64,000 bases of DNA, taken from JAHFTY01 sp964584785. GTDB taxonomy: Bacteria; Acidobacteriota; Terriglobia; 20CM-2-55-15. The DNA lies in assembly GCA_964584785.1 (NCBI GenBank), contig CAZPBY010000023.1, positions 28,348 to 92,347 of the forward strand. Reading direction: 5' to 3'. Position numbers and translations under genes: made by a program. The notes under the pieces were generated by a model. The model was not told the DNA's origin. It ran no database searches and saw only the letters and a program-made list of their open reading frames with translations. The first letter of the stretch is position 1. The number at the start of each line of letters is the position of its first letter. Positions 8,664-16,741 of the stretch are shown piece after piece.

Positions 8664-11618
8664 ATGGATCTACCGATGCATGTTTCCAGTGCGCTGGACG
8701 AAGAGTATCGGAAGCTGCACAAAGCGGATCCACCCCCCGACTTTCCGAGTGCTCTCCTGACAACGGAGCAAATCCTCGATCCCGAACGTATTCTCGCGGA
8801 GCTCCGCAGCGGCGGTAAACTGGCGCGATACGTCGGCGATCTGATTCCCCGAGAAACCTTGCAGACCATTTCCGGCAGCGATCAGATCGCCGCTGCGCTG
8901 AACGAACTCATTTCGGGCCGATCGATTTACTCCAGAAAGATTTTTCAGCACCATCTGCCGAAAACACTGATCACGGCGGCGGAAATGTTCCTGAAGTGCA
9001 CGGTTGAACAGCAGCAGTACATCAATCGGCTCGTTCTGGAATTCACATTTCCGGACATGACGGCGCGAATCGACGACGTCCGGATGCTTGCCATCACGCG
9101 AGCGCTTCGCTCGAAGAACGCAATGGCATTGTGTTTTTCCGGCGGGGGAATCCGAAGCGCCACAATCAATCTGGGCGTGCTGCAGGGATTGGCAAAATTA
9201 AAACTGATTCGGAGGTTCGACTACCTCTCGACCGTTTCCGGTGGCGGGTATATCGGCGGCTGGCTTAGCGCTCTGATTCATCGGTTCGGCTCGTGTGCGA
9301 AAATCGAAGAGGAACTCGTCAAGCTGCGCGCCGGCGGATTCAATCCGGAATGGAAACCGATACGCCATCTGCGGAACTACAGCAATTACCTTACTCCGAA
9401 ACTAGGCGTCGCCTCCGCGGACACGTGGACATTCGTCGGCACGTATCTTCGAAACGTTTTCCTCAACTGGTTGATGCTGATTCCACTGCTCGTGGCTGTG
9501 CTTGGCCTTCCACGACTCTTTCATCACGCCTTACGAATCCACAGCACCGTTGCGACGTTCGCGGCTCTCACGATCGGCGTCCTTGGTTGCGTTGCCGGAA
9601 TCGCGTACATGGGACTCGAGCGGCCGAGCAACAATCAAGCGCTGTTTAAACACTGGCCGAGGTTGTTCGCGCATCGGGATCAGGGAAGCTTTCTGCAGTT
9701 TTGCCTTCTTCCGCTGGTCACCGGAGCGCTGGCATTCAGTCTTGCGTGGGCGTGGGGAGGCAGCGGCCTGGCTCGAGGGCATGTCGGGTCGACGATGTTG
9801 TGGTTCATGTTTGGCGGCGCCGGACTCCACGCGCTCGCGGGGCTCGCGTACTCCTCGATACTGCGAAGATTCCTGTGGACCGAATTTGCTGTGCTCATCG
9901 TCACAGGCGGTGTTGGAGGACTGCTGCTCGGCGGTCTCGGAGTGTTCGCTTTTCCAAGACTGATTTCCGGCGACGTGACTTACATCTACTCAGCGTTCGC
10001 CGTTCCGCTTTTCCTCGCAACATTCCTGTTGCCCGCAACACTGTTCGTCGGGTTGTCGAGCAACTGGACGGATGATTCCGATCGCGAATGGTGGGCACGG
10101 GCAGGTTCGTGGATTCTGGCCGTCGTCGTTGTGTGGAGCCTGATTTCGTTAACGGTCTTCTTCGGAATACGAATCGTCGCTCTGGCTCCTCGCATCAGCG
10201 CTGCGATCGGCGCTGTATCGGGATTTGTTTCGACGTGGCTGGCGCGAAGCGGCGCGACTCCCGCGAAGGGTGATGGAAACGAAGCCGCAGCCATGAGGTT
10301 TGATCTCGCGGCACGAACGGCCGGCATCGTCTTTATCGCGGCGCTGCTGATCACCGTCGGCATTGCATCGAGCGTCACGATCGTCTCCGTCGTGCGAGCC
10401 GTTCAGGCGTTGGCGCCTGTCGGTCCTGGGCCGTTGCTGGAGGTGCTGCAGGACGCGCACTCCGCCTCGCTGAACAGCATGGGCCGCTGGACCGTCGCGC
10501 TGATCGTGGTGTCGGTACTGGTCGGTGCGGTGATGGGCAGCTTTATCAATATCAACAAATTCTCGATGCACGGCCTGTACCGGAACAGATTGATTCGGGC
10601 GTACCTTGGTGCATCGCGGTGGAAGCGCCACCCGAACCCGTTCACCGGCTTCGACGAGGAAGACAATCTGCAAATGGCGAGTCTCTGGCCCAATCAAAAC
10701 ACCAGCGGGCCTTTCCACGTCGTGAATATCGCGTTGAACATTGTTCGTGGACAAGAACTGGCGTGGCAGGAACGGAAAGCGGAGAGTTTCGTAGTCACGC
10801 CGCTGCATGCCGGTGGGATCAGCACCGGCTTTCGAAAGCTCGAAAACATAGAAGACGGAAAGATCCGACGTTATGGCGGCGACGAAGGTATTTCTTTGGG
10901 GACTGCCGTAACCATTTCCGGCGCAGCTGCGAGTCCCAACATGGGATATCACTCTTCACCGGTGCTCGCATTCATCATGACGTTTTTCAATGTCCGCCTT
11001 GGGTGGTGGCTCGGAAATCCGGGAATGGCGGGCAACAACACGTACTTCCAGAATTCTCCCCGATTCGCCATCCGCCGCATGACCGAAGAAGCGCTGGGCC
11101 TTGCGACAAACCAGACACCGTACATTTATCTGTCCGACGGCGGTCACTTTGAGAATCTTGGGTTGTATCAGATGGTTCTGCGGCGCTGTGCCGTGATCGT
11201 CGTGATCGATGCAAGCCAGGACCCGAATCACACGTTCGTCGATCTCGGTAATGCGCTCCGAAAGATTAGAATCGATTTGGGTGTATCGATCGACTTCGAA
11301 GCGCCGCAGATCTATTCCCGCGCTTCAAAGAAATTTGGTGCTTACTGCGCCATCGGCAAGATCCGTTACCAATCCGCCGATGCGCGAACCGATGATGGAA
11401 CGATTGTGTACCTGAAACCCGCTTACTATGGCAGCGAGCCGCGCGACGTTTGCGATTACGCGGAGCAGCATCCGGCTTTTCCGCATGAGAGCACAGCCGA
11501 TCAGTGGTTCAGCGAATCGCAATTCGAGTCGTACCGCGCTCTCGGAGAATTCATTCTTGGGGAATCTCTGCCGGCACTGAAGACCGTGTTGCCTTTTGTC
11601 GATGAACAGGAGTCTTGA
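8664..11618 (+). CDS. Large membrane-embedded patatin-like phospholipase
   Basis: 984 residues. A patatin domain is split by a membrane region: oxyanion loop SGGGIR (159-164) and nucleophile elbow STVSGGGYIGG (Ser192) near the N-terminus, about eight hydrophobic segments between residues ~260 and ~640, then the catalytic Asp825 in LSDGGHFENLG. The elbow reads T-V-S-G-G instead of the canonical G-x-S-x-G. Expected activity: lipid acyl hydrolysis (phospholipase A) at the cytoplasmic membrane. A CGGAGGA precedes ATG 8664, 12 bp after the SDR gene, so it probably belongs with the ether-lipid genes and could remodel their products. Substrate is unknown. Confidence 0.85.
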   Translation: MDLPMHVSSALDEEYRKLHKADPPPDFPSALLTTEQILDPERILAELRSGGKLARYVGDLIPRETLQTISGSDQIAAALNELISGRSIYSRKIFQHHLPKTLITAAEMFLKCTVEQQQYINRLVLEFTFPDMTARIDDVRMLAITRALRSKNAMALCFSGGGIRSATINLGVLQGLAKLKLIRRFDYLSTVSGGGYIGGWLSALIHRFGSCAKIEEELVKLRAGGFNPEWKPIRHLRNYSNYLTPKLGVASADTWTFVGTYLRNVFLNWLMLIPLLVAVLGLPRLFHHALRIHSTVATFAALTIGVLGCVAGIAYMGLERPSNNQALFKHWPRLFAHRDQGSFLQFCLLPLVTGALAFSLAWAWGGSGLARGHVGSTMLWFMFGGAGLHALAGLAYSSILRRFLWTEFAVLIVTGGVGGLLLGGLGVFAFPRLISGDVTYIYSAFAVPLFLATFLLPATLFVGLSSNWTDDSDREWWARAGSWILAVVVVWSLISLTVFFGIRIVALAPRISAAIGAVSGFVSTWLARSGATPAKGDGNEAAAMRFDLAARTAGIVFIAALLITVGIASSVTIVSVVRAVQALAPVGPGPLLEVLQDAHSASLNSMGRWTVALIVVSVLVGAVMGSFININKFSMHGLYRNRLIRAYLGASRWKRHPNPFTGFDEEDNLQMASLWPNQNTSGPFHVVNIALNIVRGQELAWQERKAESFVVTPLHAGGISTGFRKLENIEDGKIRRYGGDEGISLGTAVTISGAAASPNMGYHSSPVLAFIMTFFNVRLGWWLGNPGMAGNNTYFQNSPRFAIRRMTEEALGLATNQTPYIYLSDGGHFENLGLYQMVLRRCAVIVVIDASQDPNHTFVDLGNALRKIRIDLGVSIDFEAPQIYSRASKKFGAYCAIGKIRYQSADARTDDGTIVYLKPAYYGSEPRDVCDYAEQHPAFPHESTADQWFSESQFESYRALGEFILGESLPALKTVLPFVDEQES

Positions 11619-11621
11619 GGA

Positions 11622-12248
11622 TTGGATAACTTATTAAACGACGTTGAAGTTCGGGTGCTGGGCTCGCTGATCGAGAAGGAAATCACGACGCCCGACTACT
11701 ATCCGCTGTCGCTGAATGCGTTGACGGTGGCGTGCAATCAGTCGTCCAACCGGCATCCGGTCACCCACTTCGACGCGGACACCGTTCGTGACTCGACCGA
11801 CTCCCTGCGTGAAAAGGGACTCGTTCATCTGGTCGATCGCGGTGATTCTCGCGTCGTGAAATACAGGCACGTCCTCTATGAAGCGATGAATATGGGGCGG
11901 CCGACGATCGCGATCATGTGCGTGCTGATGCTTCGTGGCGCGCAAACGGTCGGTGAGATTCGATCCCGAAGCAATCGGCTTTACGACTTTTCGAGTCTCG
12001 AGGAAGTGGAGACAACCTTGAGCAAGCTGATAGCCGGCGACTCTCCGCTGGTGGTCAGGCTCGGACGGCAAACGGGTCAGAAGGAAGTCCGTTATGCCCA
12101 CCTGCTGTCCGGCTCTGTCCAGCAGATCGAACCGGAGTCCGAGGCGGAACGAGCGTCGGATCCGCAACTGGATCGAATCGACCGGCTCGAAAGGGAGGTT
12201 GAGGACCTGAAGCGCCAGTTCGAAGAGTTCCGGGGCCAGTTCGAGTAG
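11622..12248 (+). CDS. yceH: YceH/DUF480 family winged-helix protein
   Basis: 208 residues beginning LLNDVEVRVLGSLIEKEITTPDYYPLSLNAL, the signature start of the YceH (UPF0502) family; tandem winged-helix domains follow (residues ~5-170), then an acidic coiled-coil-like tail (~175-208). Function unknown; DNA binding is suggested by the fold. The TTG start lies 3 bp after the patatin stop, with GAGG overlapping that stop, so it is read from the same transcript. Confidence 0.85.
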   Translation: MDNLLNDVEVRVLGSLIEKEITTPDYYPLSLNALTVACNQSSNRHPVTHFDADTVRDSTDSLREKGLVHLVDRGDSRVVKYRHVLYEAMNMGRPTIAIMCVLMLRGAQTVGEIRSRSNRLYDFSSLEEVETTLSKLIAGDSPLVVRLGRQTGQKEVRYAHLLSGSVQQIEPESEAERASDPQLDRIDRLEREVEDLKRQFEEFRGQFE

Positions 12249-12267
12249 TCGTCCGCGAACATGCTCT

Positions 12268-12297
12268 TGTGTCAGGAGCGGCTTATCCCCTAGAATT
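12268..12297 (+). promoter_or_regulatory. Probable promoter of the rpsP operon
   Basis: TTGTGT (12268-12273), 18 nt, TAGAAT (12292-12297). Predicted transcription start near 12304 gives a ~28-nt leader carrying TAAGGAGG. Confidence 0.4.
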
Positions 12298-12331
12298 GAA
12301 GGGTTTTTTTGTATGTAAGGAGGCGAACCTT

Positions 12332-12574
12332 TTGGTTGCAATGCGTTTGACCCGGATCGGGTCCAAAAAGCGTCCCTATTACCGGATCGTTGTCATCGAC
12401 AAACGGCGCGCGAGAAACGGACGATTTCTCGAAGTCCTCGGCCAGTACAATCCGATCTCGCCATCGGTTCAGTTGGAAATCAACGCCGAGCGGGCTCAAT
12501 ACTGGCTGTCGAAGGGCGCGACGCCCTCGGAAACGGTCCGCAGTCTTCTCCGTAAAAAGGAATTGGTGAAGTAG
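12332..12574 (+). CDS. rpsP: 30S ribosomal protein S16
   Basis: 80 residues reading MVAMRLTRIGSKKRPYYR then VVIDKRRARNGRFLE, the unmistakable S16 start. S16 is a primary assembly protein of the small subunit body. I choose TTG 12332 because TAAGGAGG ends 8 nt before it and the resulting N-terminus has the usual S16 length; ATG 12341 would be three residues shorter and too far from the Shine-Dalgarno. First gene of the rpsP-khpA-rimM-trmD-rplS unit, an order conserved in many bacteria (usually with ffh upstream, absent here). Confidence 0.95.
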   Translation: MVAMRLTRIGSKKRPYYRIVVIDKRRARNGRFLEVLGQYNPISPSVQLEINAERAQYWLSKGATPSETVRSLLRKKELVK

Positions 12575-12701
12575 CAGCTGAACTTTGGGTTCTGGATCCA
12601 AAGCCGGCTACGAAAGCTCTTTGGGGTCCTTCCACTACAGTTTCATACTATTCATAGCTTCTTTTTCTTGCTCAAAGGCACAAGTGACTTTGGAGGTAGC
12701 T

Positions 12702-12932
12702 ATGAAAGAGCTCATCGAGCAAATTGCGAAAGCTCTTGTGGATAACCCAGATCAAGTGACGGTTCGAGCGATTGAAGGAGAACAGACAACCGTCCTGGAA
12801 TTGCGAGTCGCCCAGACCGACCTCGGTAAGGTTATTGGGAAGCAAGGCCGGACGGCCCGTTCGATACGAACGATCCTCAGTGCTGCAGGGATGAAGCTCA
12901 AGAAACGGTTCACGCTCGAGATTCTGGAGTAG
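12702..12932 (+). CDS. khpA: KH-domain RNA-binding protein KhpA
   Basis: 76 residues with one KH domain centred on the GxxG loop of GKVIGKQGRTARSIRTIL. KhpA proteins bind RNA, often with KhpB, and affect cell division and small-RNA stability in Firmicutes. Start ATG 12702 follows GGAGG by 5 nt; the in-frame codons back to 12585 have no family similarity. The 127-bp gap after rpsP is longer than others in this operon and AT-rich, so an internal promoter or processing site is possible. Confidence 0.93.
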   Translation: MKELIEQIAKALVDNPDQVTVRAIEGEQTTVLELRVAQTDLGKVIGKQGRTARSIRTILSAAGMKLKKRFTLEILE

Positions 12933-12938
12933 CGACTC

Positions 12939-13460
12939 ATCAGCCGCGAAGACTCTTATCTGTCCATCGCTAGAATCACGAGGCCTCAGGGTTTGAAAGG
13001 TTGGGTTCGGATCGAAGTCACGCTTGAAGACGACCGTTACTTCGAACCGGAACGCCGGTTGATACTTGCCGGCAAGTCCGGCGAACGGGAAGCGACGGTG
13101 GAATCGTTTCGCCGCCAACACGGACGAGCCGTGTTGAAATTTCGTGGAATCGATTCAATTGACGATGCCGAAAAACTGATCGGCTCGGATGTGCGGATTT
13201 GCACGACAGATTTATTGTCGGCGCCTGAAGGCTCTTTCTACACGTTCCAGCTGAAAGGCTGCAACGTGTACAACAATGACGAATATCTCGGCACGGTCAC
13301 TGACGTGTTGGACCTCGGCGGACCCGAGATCCTGAAGGTCGATCTGGGTAATGACGAAACGCTGATTCCGTTTGCGCAGCCGTACTTCAGGAAGATCGAC
13401 ATAGCGGGACGGCGCATCGATGTCGACTTGCCCGAGGGGCTGCGGGACATCAATAAGTGA
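12939..13460 (+). CDS. rimM: Ribosome maturation factor RimM, apparently with a non-canonical start codon
   Basis: About 174 residues: an N-terminal RimM beta-barrel (SIARITRPQGLKGWVRIE) and a C-terminal PRC-barrel (STYTFQLKGCNVYN-like, GTVTDVLDLGGPEILKVD). RimM binds S19 and assists 30S head maturation. The conserved N-terminus begins before the first NTG-type candidate (TTG 12993), and the frame is closed by the khpA stop at 12930. The only earlier options are ATC 12939, which has GGAG 9 nt upstream (within khpA's end), or CTG 12960. The coordinates given use ATC. The stop overlaps the trmD GTG start. Confidence 0.85.
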   Translation: MSREDSYLSIARITRPQGLKGWVRIEVTLEDDRYFEPERRLILAGKSGEREATVESFRRQHGRAVLKFRGIDSIDDAEKLIGSDVRICTTDLLSAPEGSFYTFQLKGCNVYNNDEYLGTVTDVLDLGGPEILKVDLGNDETLIPFAQPYFRKIDIAGRRIDVDLPEGLRDINK

Positions 13461-14170
13461 TCCGTTTCGACGTTATCACGATATTCCCGGAGTTCTTTAA
13501 AGGCCCGTTCGATTTCGGAGTCATTCGGCGGGGCCGGGAAAGCGGGCTCATCGAAACGTGGGTCCACGATTTGCGCGATTACACGTCCGATCGGCATCGA
13601 ACAGTGGACGACAGACCGTTCGGCGGCGGCGAAGGCATGGTTCTGAAACCGGAACCCATCTTTAAAGCGGTCGAAGCGATCAGAACCCCGGGCGCTGCGC
13701 CGGGCTCGGTAGAAAACGTTGAAGTCGTGGTGCTCAGCGCGGCGGGCCGGCGGTTTAATCAAGCCGAAGCGCTGCGCCTTTCGAAAGCATCGCAGATTGT
13801 TTTGATTTGCGGACGATACGAAGGCATCGACGAACGCGTCGTCGAGCATTTGGCCAGCGCGGAGTTATCGATCGGCGACTATATTTTGTCGGGTGGTGAG
13901 ATCGCCGCCGCGGTTGTAGTCGACGGTGTCGCGCGATATGCGCCGGGAGTGGTCGGCAAGGAAGAGTCCATCCTTCGGGATTCATTTTCGGACCCCGAGG
14001 CGTTGGTTGCTACAGTCGAACATCCGCACTACACGCGGCCCGCGGATTTTCGCGGATGGAAGGTGCCGGAAGTGTTGATTTCCGGGGATCACGAAGCCGT
14101 TCGCAAGTGGCGAACGGACTCCGCCATAAAGAAGACGGAAAAGAACAGGCCGGATTTATTGATGTCTTAA
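13457..14170 (+). CDS. trmD: tRNA (guanine37-N1)-methyltransferase TrmD
   Basis: 237 residues, standard TrmD length. The trefoil-knot SAM site is visible in YEGIDERVVEH and SIGDYILSGGEIAAAVVVDGVARYAPGVVG. It methylates G37 of tRNAs next to the anticodon and prevents +1 frameshifting. GTG start at 13457 overlaps the rimM stop (GTGA), so expression is coupled. It lies 9 bp before rplS. Confidence 0.95.
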   Translation: MIRFDVITIFPEFFKGPFDFGVIRRGRESGLIETWVHDLRDYTSDRHRTVDDRPFGGGEGMVLKPEPIFKAVEAIRTPGAAPGSVENVEVVVLSAAGRRFNQAEALRLSKASQIVLICGRYEGIDERVVEHLASAELSIGDYILSGGEIAAAVVVDGVARYAPGVVGKEESILRDSFSDPEALVATVEHPHYTRPADFRGWKVPEVLISGDHEAVRKWRTDSAIKKTEKNRPDLLMS

Positions 14171-14179
14171 GAGGTTGGT

Positions 14180-14533
14180 ATGAACGTATTGGATTTGGTT
14201 GAAAAACAGCAACTGCGCACCGATTTGCCGAGCTTCAAGCCGGGCGACACAATCAAGGTTCACGTCAAGATCAAGGAAGGCGACAAGGAACGCATTCAGG
14301 TGTTCGAAGGCGTTTGCATCGCGCAGAAACACGGCGGCATTCGAGCGACTTTCACCGTGCGCAAAATGTCGTTCGGTCACGGGGTTGAACGCATTTTCCC
14401 GCTCCACTCGCGTGTCATCGACAAAATCGATGTCGTGCGCGAAGGACGAGTGCGTCGTGCCAAGCTTTACTACATCCGCGATCTTCGAGGTAAAGCTGCG
14501 CGCATCAAAGAAGTCAAAGCCGCGAATGCTTGA
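14180..14533 (+). CDS. rplS: 50S ribosomal protein L19
   Basis: 117 residues with the L19 signatures PGDTIKVHVKIKEG, GVCIAQKHGGI and FTVRKMSFGHGVERIFPLHS. L19 sits at the 30S-50S interface. ATG 14180 is preceded by AGAGG. Last gene of the rpsP unit; the following ~140 bp contain no gene and only a short 6-bp palindrome (CTTGAG/CTCAAG) without a T-run. Confidence 0.95.
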   Translation: MNVLDLVEKQQLRTDLPSFKPGDTIKVHVKIKEGDKERIQVFEGVCIAQKHGGIRATFTVRKMSFGHGVERIFPLHSRVIDKIDVVREGRVRRAKLYYIRDLRGKAARIKEVKAANA

Positions 14534-14675
14534 GGACCTGCTCAAGGTTTCCCATGAAGCTCGCCGCTGCGCTCGAGGTTCTGCACATTTGTCCGTAAAC
14601 GGCACGTTGTTCAGAGCCCGACGCGCGGCGACGGGCTTCGTATGAACTCGTCGACTTCCGGGTGTTCAGCGTGAC

Positions 14676-14930
14676 ATGAACCGCATCCTTGCTATTGCCT
14701 ATATTCTGTTTTGCTTCGAGATTGGTTTGTTCCTGATGTTCGCGCCGTGGTCGGCGCTTTGGGATCACAATTTCCTTCTCTCCTTTTCCTCAAGCTTCCG
14801 CGCATTCGTCCTGAACAATTTTGTTCGCGGAGCGGTCTCCGGCCTTGGTTTTGTGGACTGCATGCTCGGGCTCTCCGAGTTGTACCGCTTCGGTAAATCC
14901 CTGCGCATCTTTAAACGCACATCCGAATGA
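14676..14930 (+). CDS. Small conserved-type membrane protein
   Basis: 84 residues, two or three hydrophobic segments: residues 4-24 (ILAIAYILFCFEIGLFLMF), ~45-60, and ~60-75 with FVRGAVSGLGFVD. The FAPWSALW and VRGAVSGLG stretches look conserved in a small uncharacterised membrane family I only partly remember. Function unknown. ATG 14676 has no strong Shine-Dalgarno. Its last codons overlap the thiE start (ATGA at 14927), so the two are translationally coupled. Confidence 0.6.
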   Translation: MNRILAIAYILFCFEIGLFLMFAPWSALWDHNFLLSFSSSFRAFVLNNFVRGAVSGLGFVDCMLGLSELYRFGKSLRIFKRTSE

Positions 14931-15457
14931 TTCGGTGTTACATCACCGATCGGCATCGCGCAGACGTGATCGCCTCTGCCGCGCGAGCCGTCGCCGGCGG
15001 TGTCGACTATATTCAGATCCGTGAGAAAGATCTGTCGGCGCGGGAACTTCTCGAGTTGACGTGCCGCGTCCGCGATCTTGCGGCGGGAAGCGGCACTCGC
15101 GTCCTGGTGAATGATCGCCTGGATATCGTGCTCGCCGCTCGTGTCGATGGTGTGCACCTTCCGTCGAACGGCATCCCGCCTGATCGTGTACGACCGCACG
15201 TCGCGATTCTCGGTGTTTCAACGCACTCCCTGGAAGAAGCGATTGCCGCAGAAACCGCGCGCGCCGACTACATCATCTTCGGGCCGATCTTCGAAACGCC
15301 CGGTAAGCGTCCTGTGGGTTTGCAAGCGTTGCGGGCCGTCACGTCTGCGATTCGCATTCCTGTTCTTGGCATCGGCGGAATCGATTCATTGAACGCTGGG
15401 CTCGTCGTCGAAGCGGGCGCGGCCGGCTTTGCGGCCATCCGCGGATTCCAGTCCTGA
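14927..15457 (+). CDS. thiE: Thiamine-phosphate synthase family protein (ThiE/TenI)
   Basis: 176 residues, a TIM-barrel with ThiE landmarks: VDYIQIREKD, LVNDRLD, VDGVHLPSNG, GVSTHSLEEA, ADYIIFGPIFETPGK and VLGIGGI. ThiE couples HMP-pyrophosphate to thiazole phosphate to give thiamine phosphate. It is about 30 residues shorter than typical ThiE (~205-215), chiefly because no N-terminal extension precedes YITDRH, so a TenI-like role is possible. It starts within the preceding membrane-protein gene and its 3' end overlaps the convergent MFS gene by 72 bp. Confidence 0.75.
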   Translation: MIRCYITDRHRADVIASAARAVAGGVDYIQIREKDLSARELLELTCRVRDLAAGSGTRVLVNDRLDIVLAARVDGVHLPSNGIPPDRVRPHVAILGVSTHSLEEAIAAETARADYIIFGPIFETPGKRPVGLQALRAVTSAIRIPVLGIGGIDSLNAGLVVEAGAAGFAAIRGFQS

Positions 15458-16660
15458 AAGCGCGTTGTATTTCCAGAAGGCGGGAAGCAGCGGAATACAA
15501 AGAATCACACCGGCAAAGCAGGTGAGCCCGCCGGACACGACGGAGAATGTATTCGAAGAAATCGACGCCACGTATCCGGCGCGGGCGTTGCCCAGCAGCG
15601 GTCCGCTGAGGTAGCTGATCATCTCGACGCCTGCGAGGCGTCCCCTCAGATCGCCCGGAATTGTTTCGTTCCAGATCGTGCCGCGAAATACGCCGCTCAC
15701 CGAGTCGGCGCCGCCGGCGACAGCGAGCCAGAAGACCGCAACGAAGAGCGAGGGCGAGAAGCCGACAAATACAATCGCCACGGCCCACGTCGCTGCGGCA
15801 ATCACAACGGCCGCGCCGTGACGATTCACTTTTGAAGTCCACCCGCTGAAGATTGTCGTGAGCAGACTGCCGAAGGACATCGCCGAGTAAAGCCAGCCCG
15901 CGGCGGTCGCCCCTCCCCAGCCCGCAGCCATCGAAGGGAAGAGCGCCATCGGCATCGCGAACGTCATCGCGACGATGTCCACCACGTATGTGCCGATCAA
16001 CTCCGGGCGGTTCAGCGCATAGCGCAGACCTTCGACGATGCTCTGGACTCCAGGACGGATATTCCGATCGGCCGGAGGCATCCTGCGAATTGCAGCAAGG
16101 GCGGCGAGCGACACGACGAAGGTCAACACATCAATCATGTACGTTGCCGGATATCCAAGCGCCGCCATGCACACACCGCCGACGGCAGGCCCGCCGATCG
16201 AGCTGATGGAAAAGCGAAAGAAATTCAAGGCCGATACCGCGGTGAGATCTTCTCGATCCACGAGCCTGGGCGTCATCGCATCCAATGCGGGACGATGGAA
16301 CCCGTTGCACGCGGACATCGCCGCGCTGACGATGAAAATCAGCGTGACGCTGGCATGAACCATCATGCCATTGATCGCGAGCGACAGCGAACCCACCGTC
16401 ATCACGATCTCTGAAACGATAAGTAGCTTGCGGCGATCCATAGCGTCCGCGTATGCGCCGCCCCAGAGCGCGAACAACAGCAATGGAACCAGTTGCGCGG
16501 CGCCGAGCATGCCGACGATGAAACTCGAGTGCGTCAGCTCAAAAACCTGATACGGTACCGCGACATAGGTGATCATGCTGCCGAACATCGAAACGACCTG
16601 CCCCATGTATAGCAGCCGGTAATCGCGATGTTTCCGAAGCGGCGAGAGGTTCAACAACAT
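15386..16660 (-). CDS. MFS transporter, EntS-like exporter family
   Basis: About 424 residues and 12 predicted membrane helices, with the MFS loop 2-3 motif GGAYADAMDRRKLL. The start RDYRLLYMGQVVSMFGSMITYVAVPYQVF is typical of the MFS_3 group that contains the enterobactin exporter; these export small molecules by proton antiport. The substrate is unknown. ATG 16660 is preferred over TTG 16669 because a TATCTT -10 box overlaps the latter's position and ends 7 nt before 16660. It converges on thiE with a 72-bp overlap. Confidence 0.8.
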   Translation of the reverse strand: MLLNLSPLRKHRDYRLLYMGQVVSMFGSMITYVAVPYQVFELTHSSFIVGMLGAAQLVPLLLFALWGGAYADAMDRRKLLIVSEIVMTVGSLSLAINGMMVHASVTLIFIVSAAMSACNGFHRPALDAMTPRLVDREDLTAVSALNFFRFSISSIGGPAVGGVCMAALGYPATYMIDVLTFVVSLAALAAIRRMPPADRNIRPGVQSIVEGLRYALNRPELIGTYVVDIVAMTFAMPMALFPSMAAGWGGATAAGWLYSAMSFGSLLTTIFSGWTSKVNRHGAAVVIAAATWAVAIVFVGFSPSLFVAVFWLAVAGGADSVSGVFRGTIWNETIPGDLRGRLAGVEMISYLSGPLLGNARAGYVASISSNTFSVVSGGLTCFAGVILCIPLLPAFWKYNALSGLESADGRKAGRARFDDEPSVQ

Positions 16661-16667
16661 CCGAGGC

Positions 16668-16673
16668 AAGATA
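16668..16673 (-). promoter_or_regulatory. -10 box (TATCTT) for the MFS gene, predicted leaderless
   Basis: TATCTT on the minus strand, then 7 nt, then ATG 16660. No Shine-Dalgarno can fit. No clear -35. Confidence 0.35.
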
Positions 16674-16704
16674 GCACGCCGCGGATTCGCAAACCCCGGC
16701 AGTC

Positions 16705-16733
16705 TTGAAAAAAAACCGGCTCATCTGTACGCT
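16705..16733 (+). promoter_or_regulatory. Sigma70-type promoter, predicted leaderless, for the histidine kinase gene
   Basis: TTGAAA (16705-16710), exactly 17 nt, TACGCT (16728-16733), then 8 nt to TTG 16742 or 11 nt to ATG 16745. No Shine-Dalgarno sequence lies between. Confidence 0.45.
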
Positions 16734-16741
16734 ACCTTCAA

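Noticed and set aside
14529..14546. Terminator after rplS (CTTGAG...CTCAAG)
   Set aside because: Only a 6-bp stem and no T-run follows.
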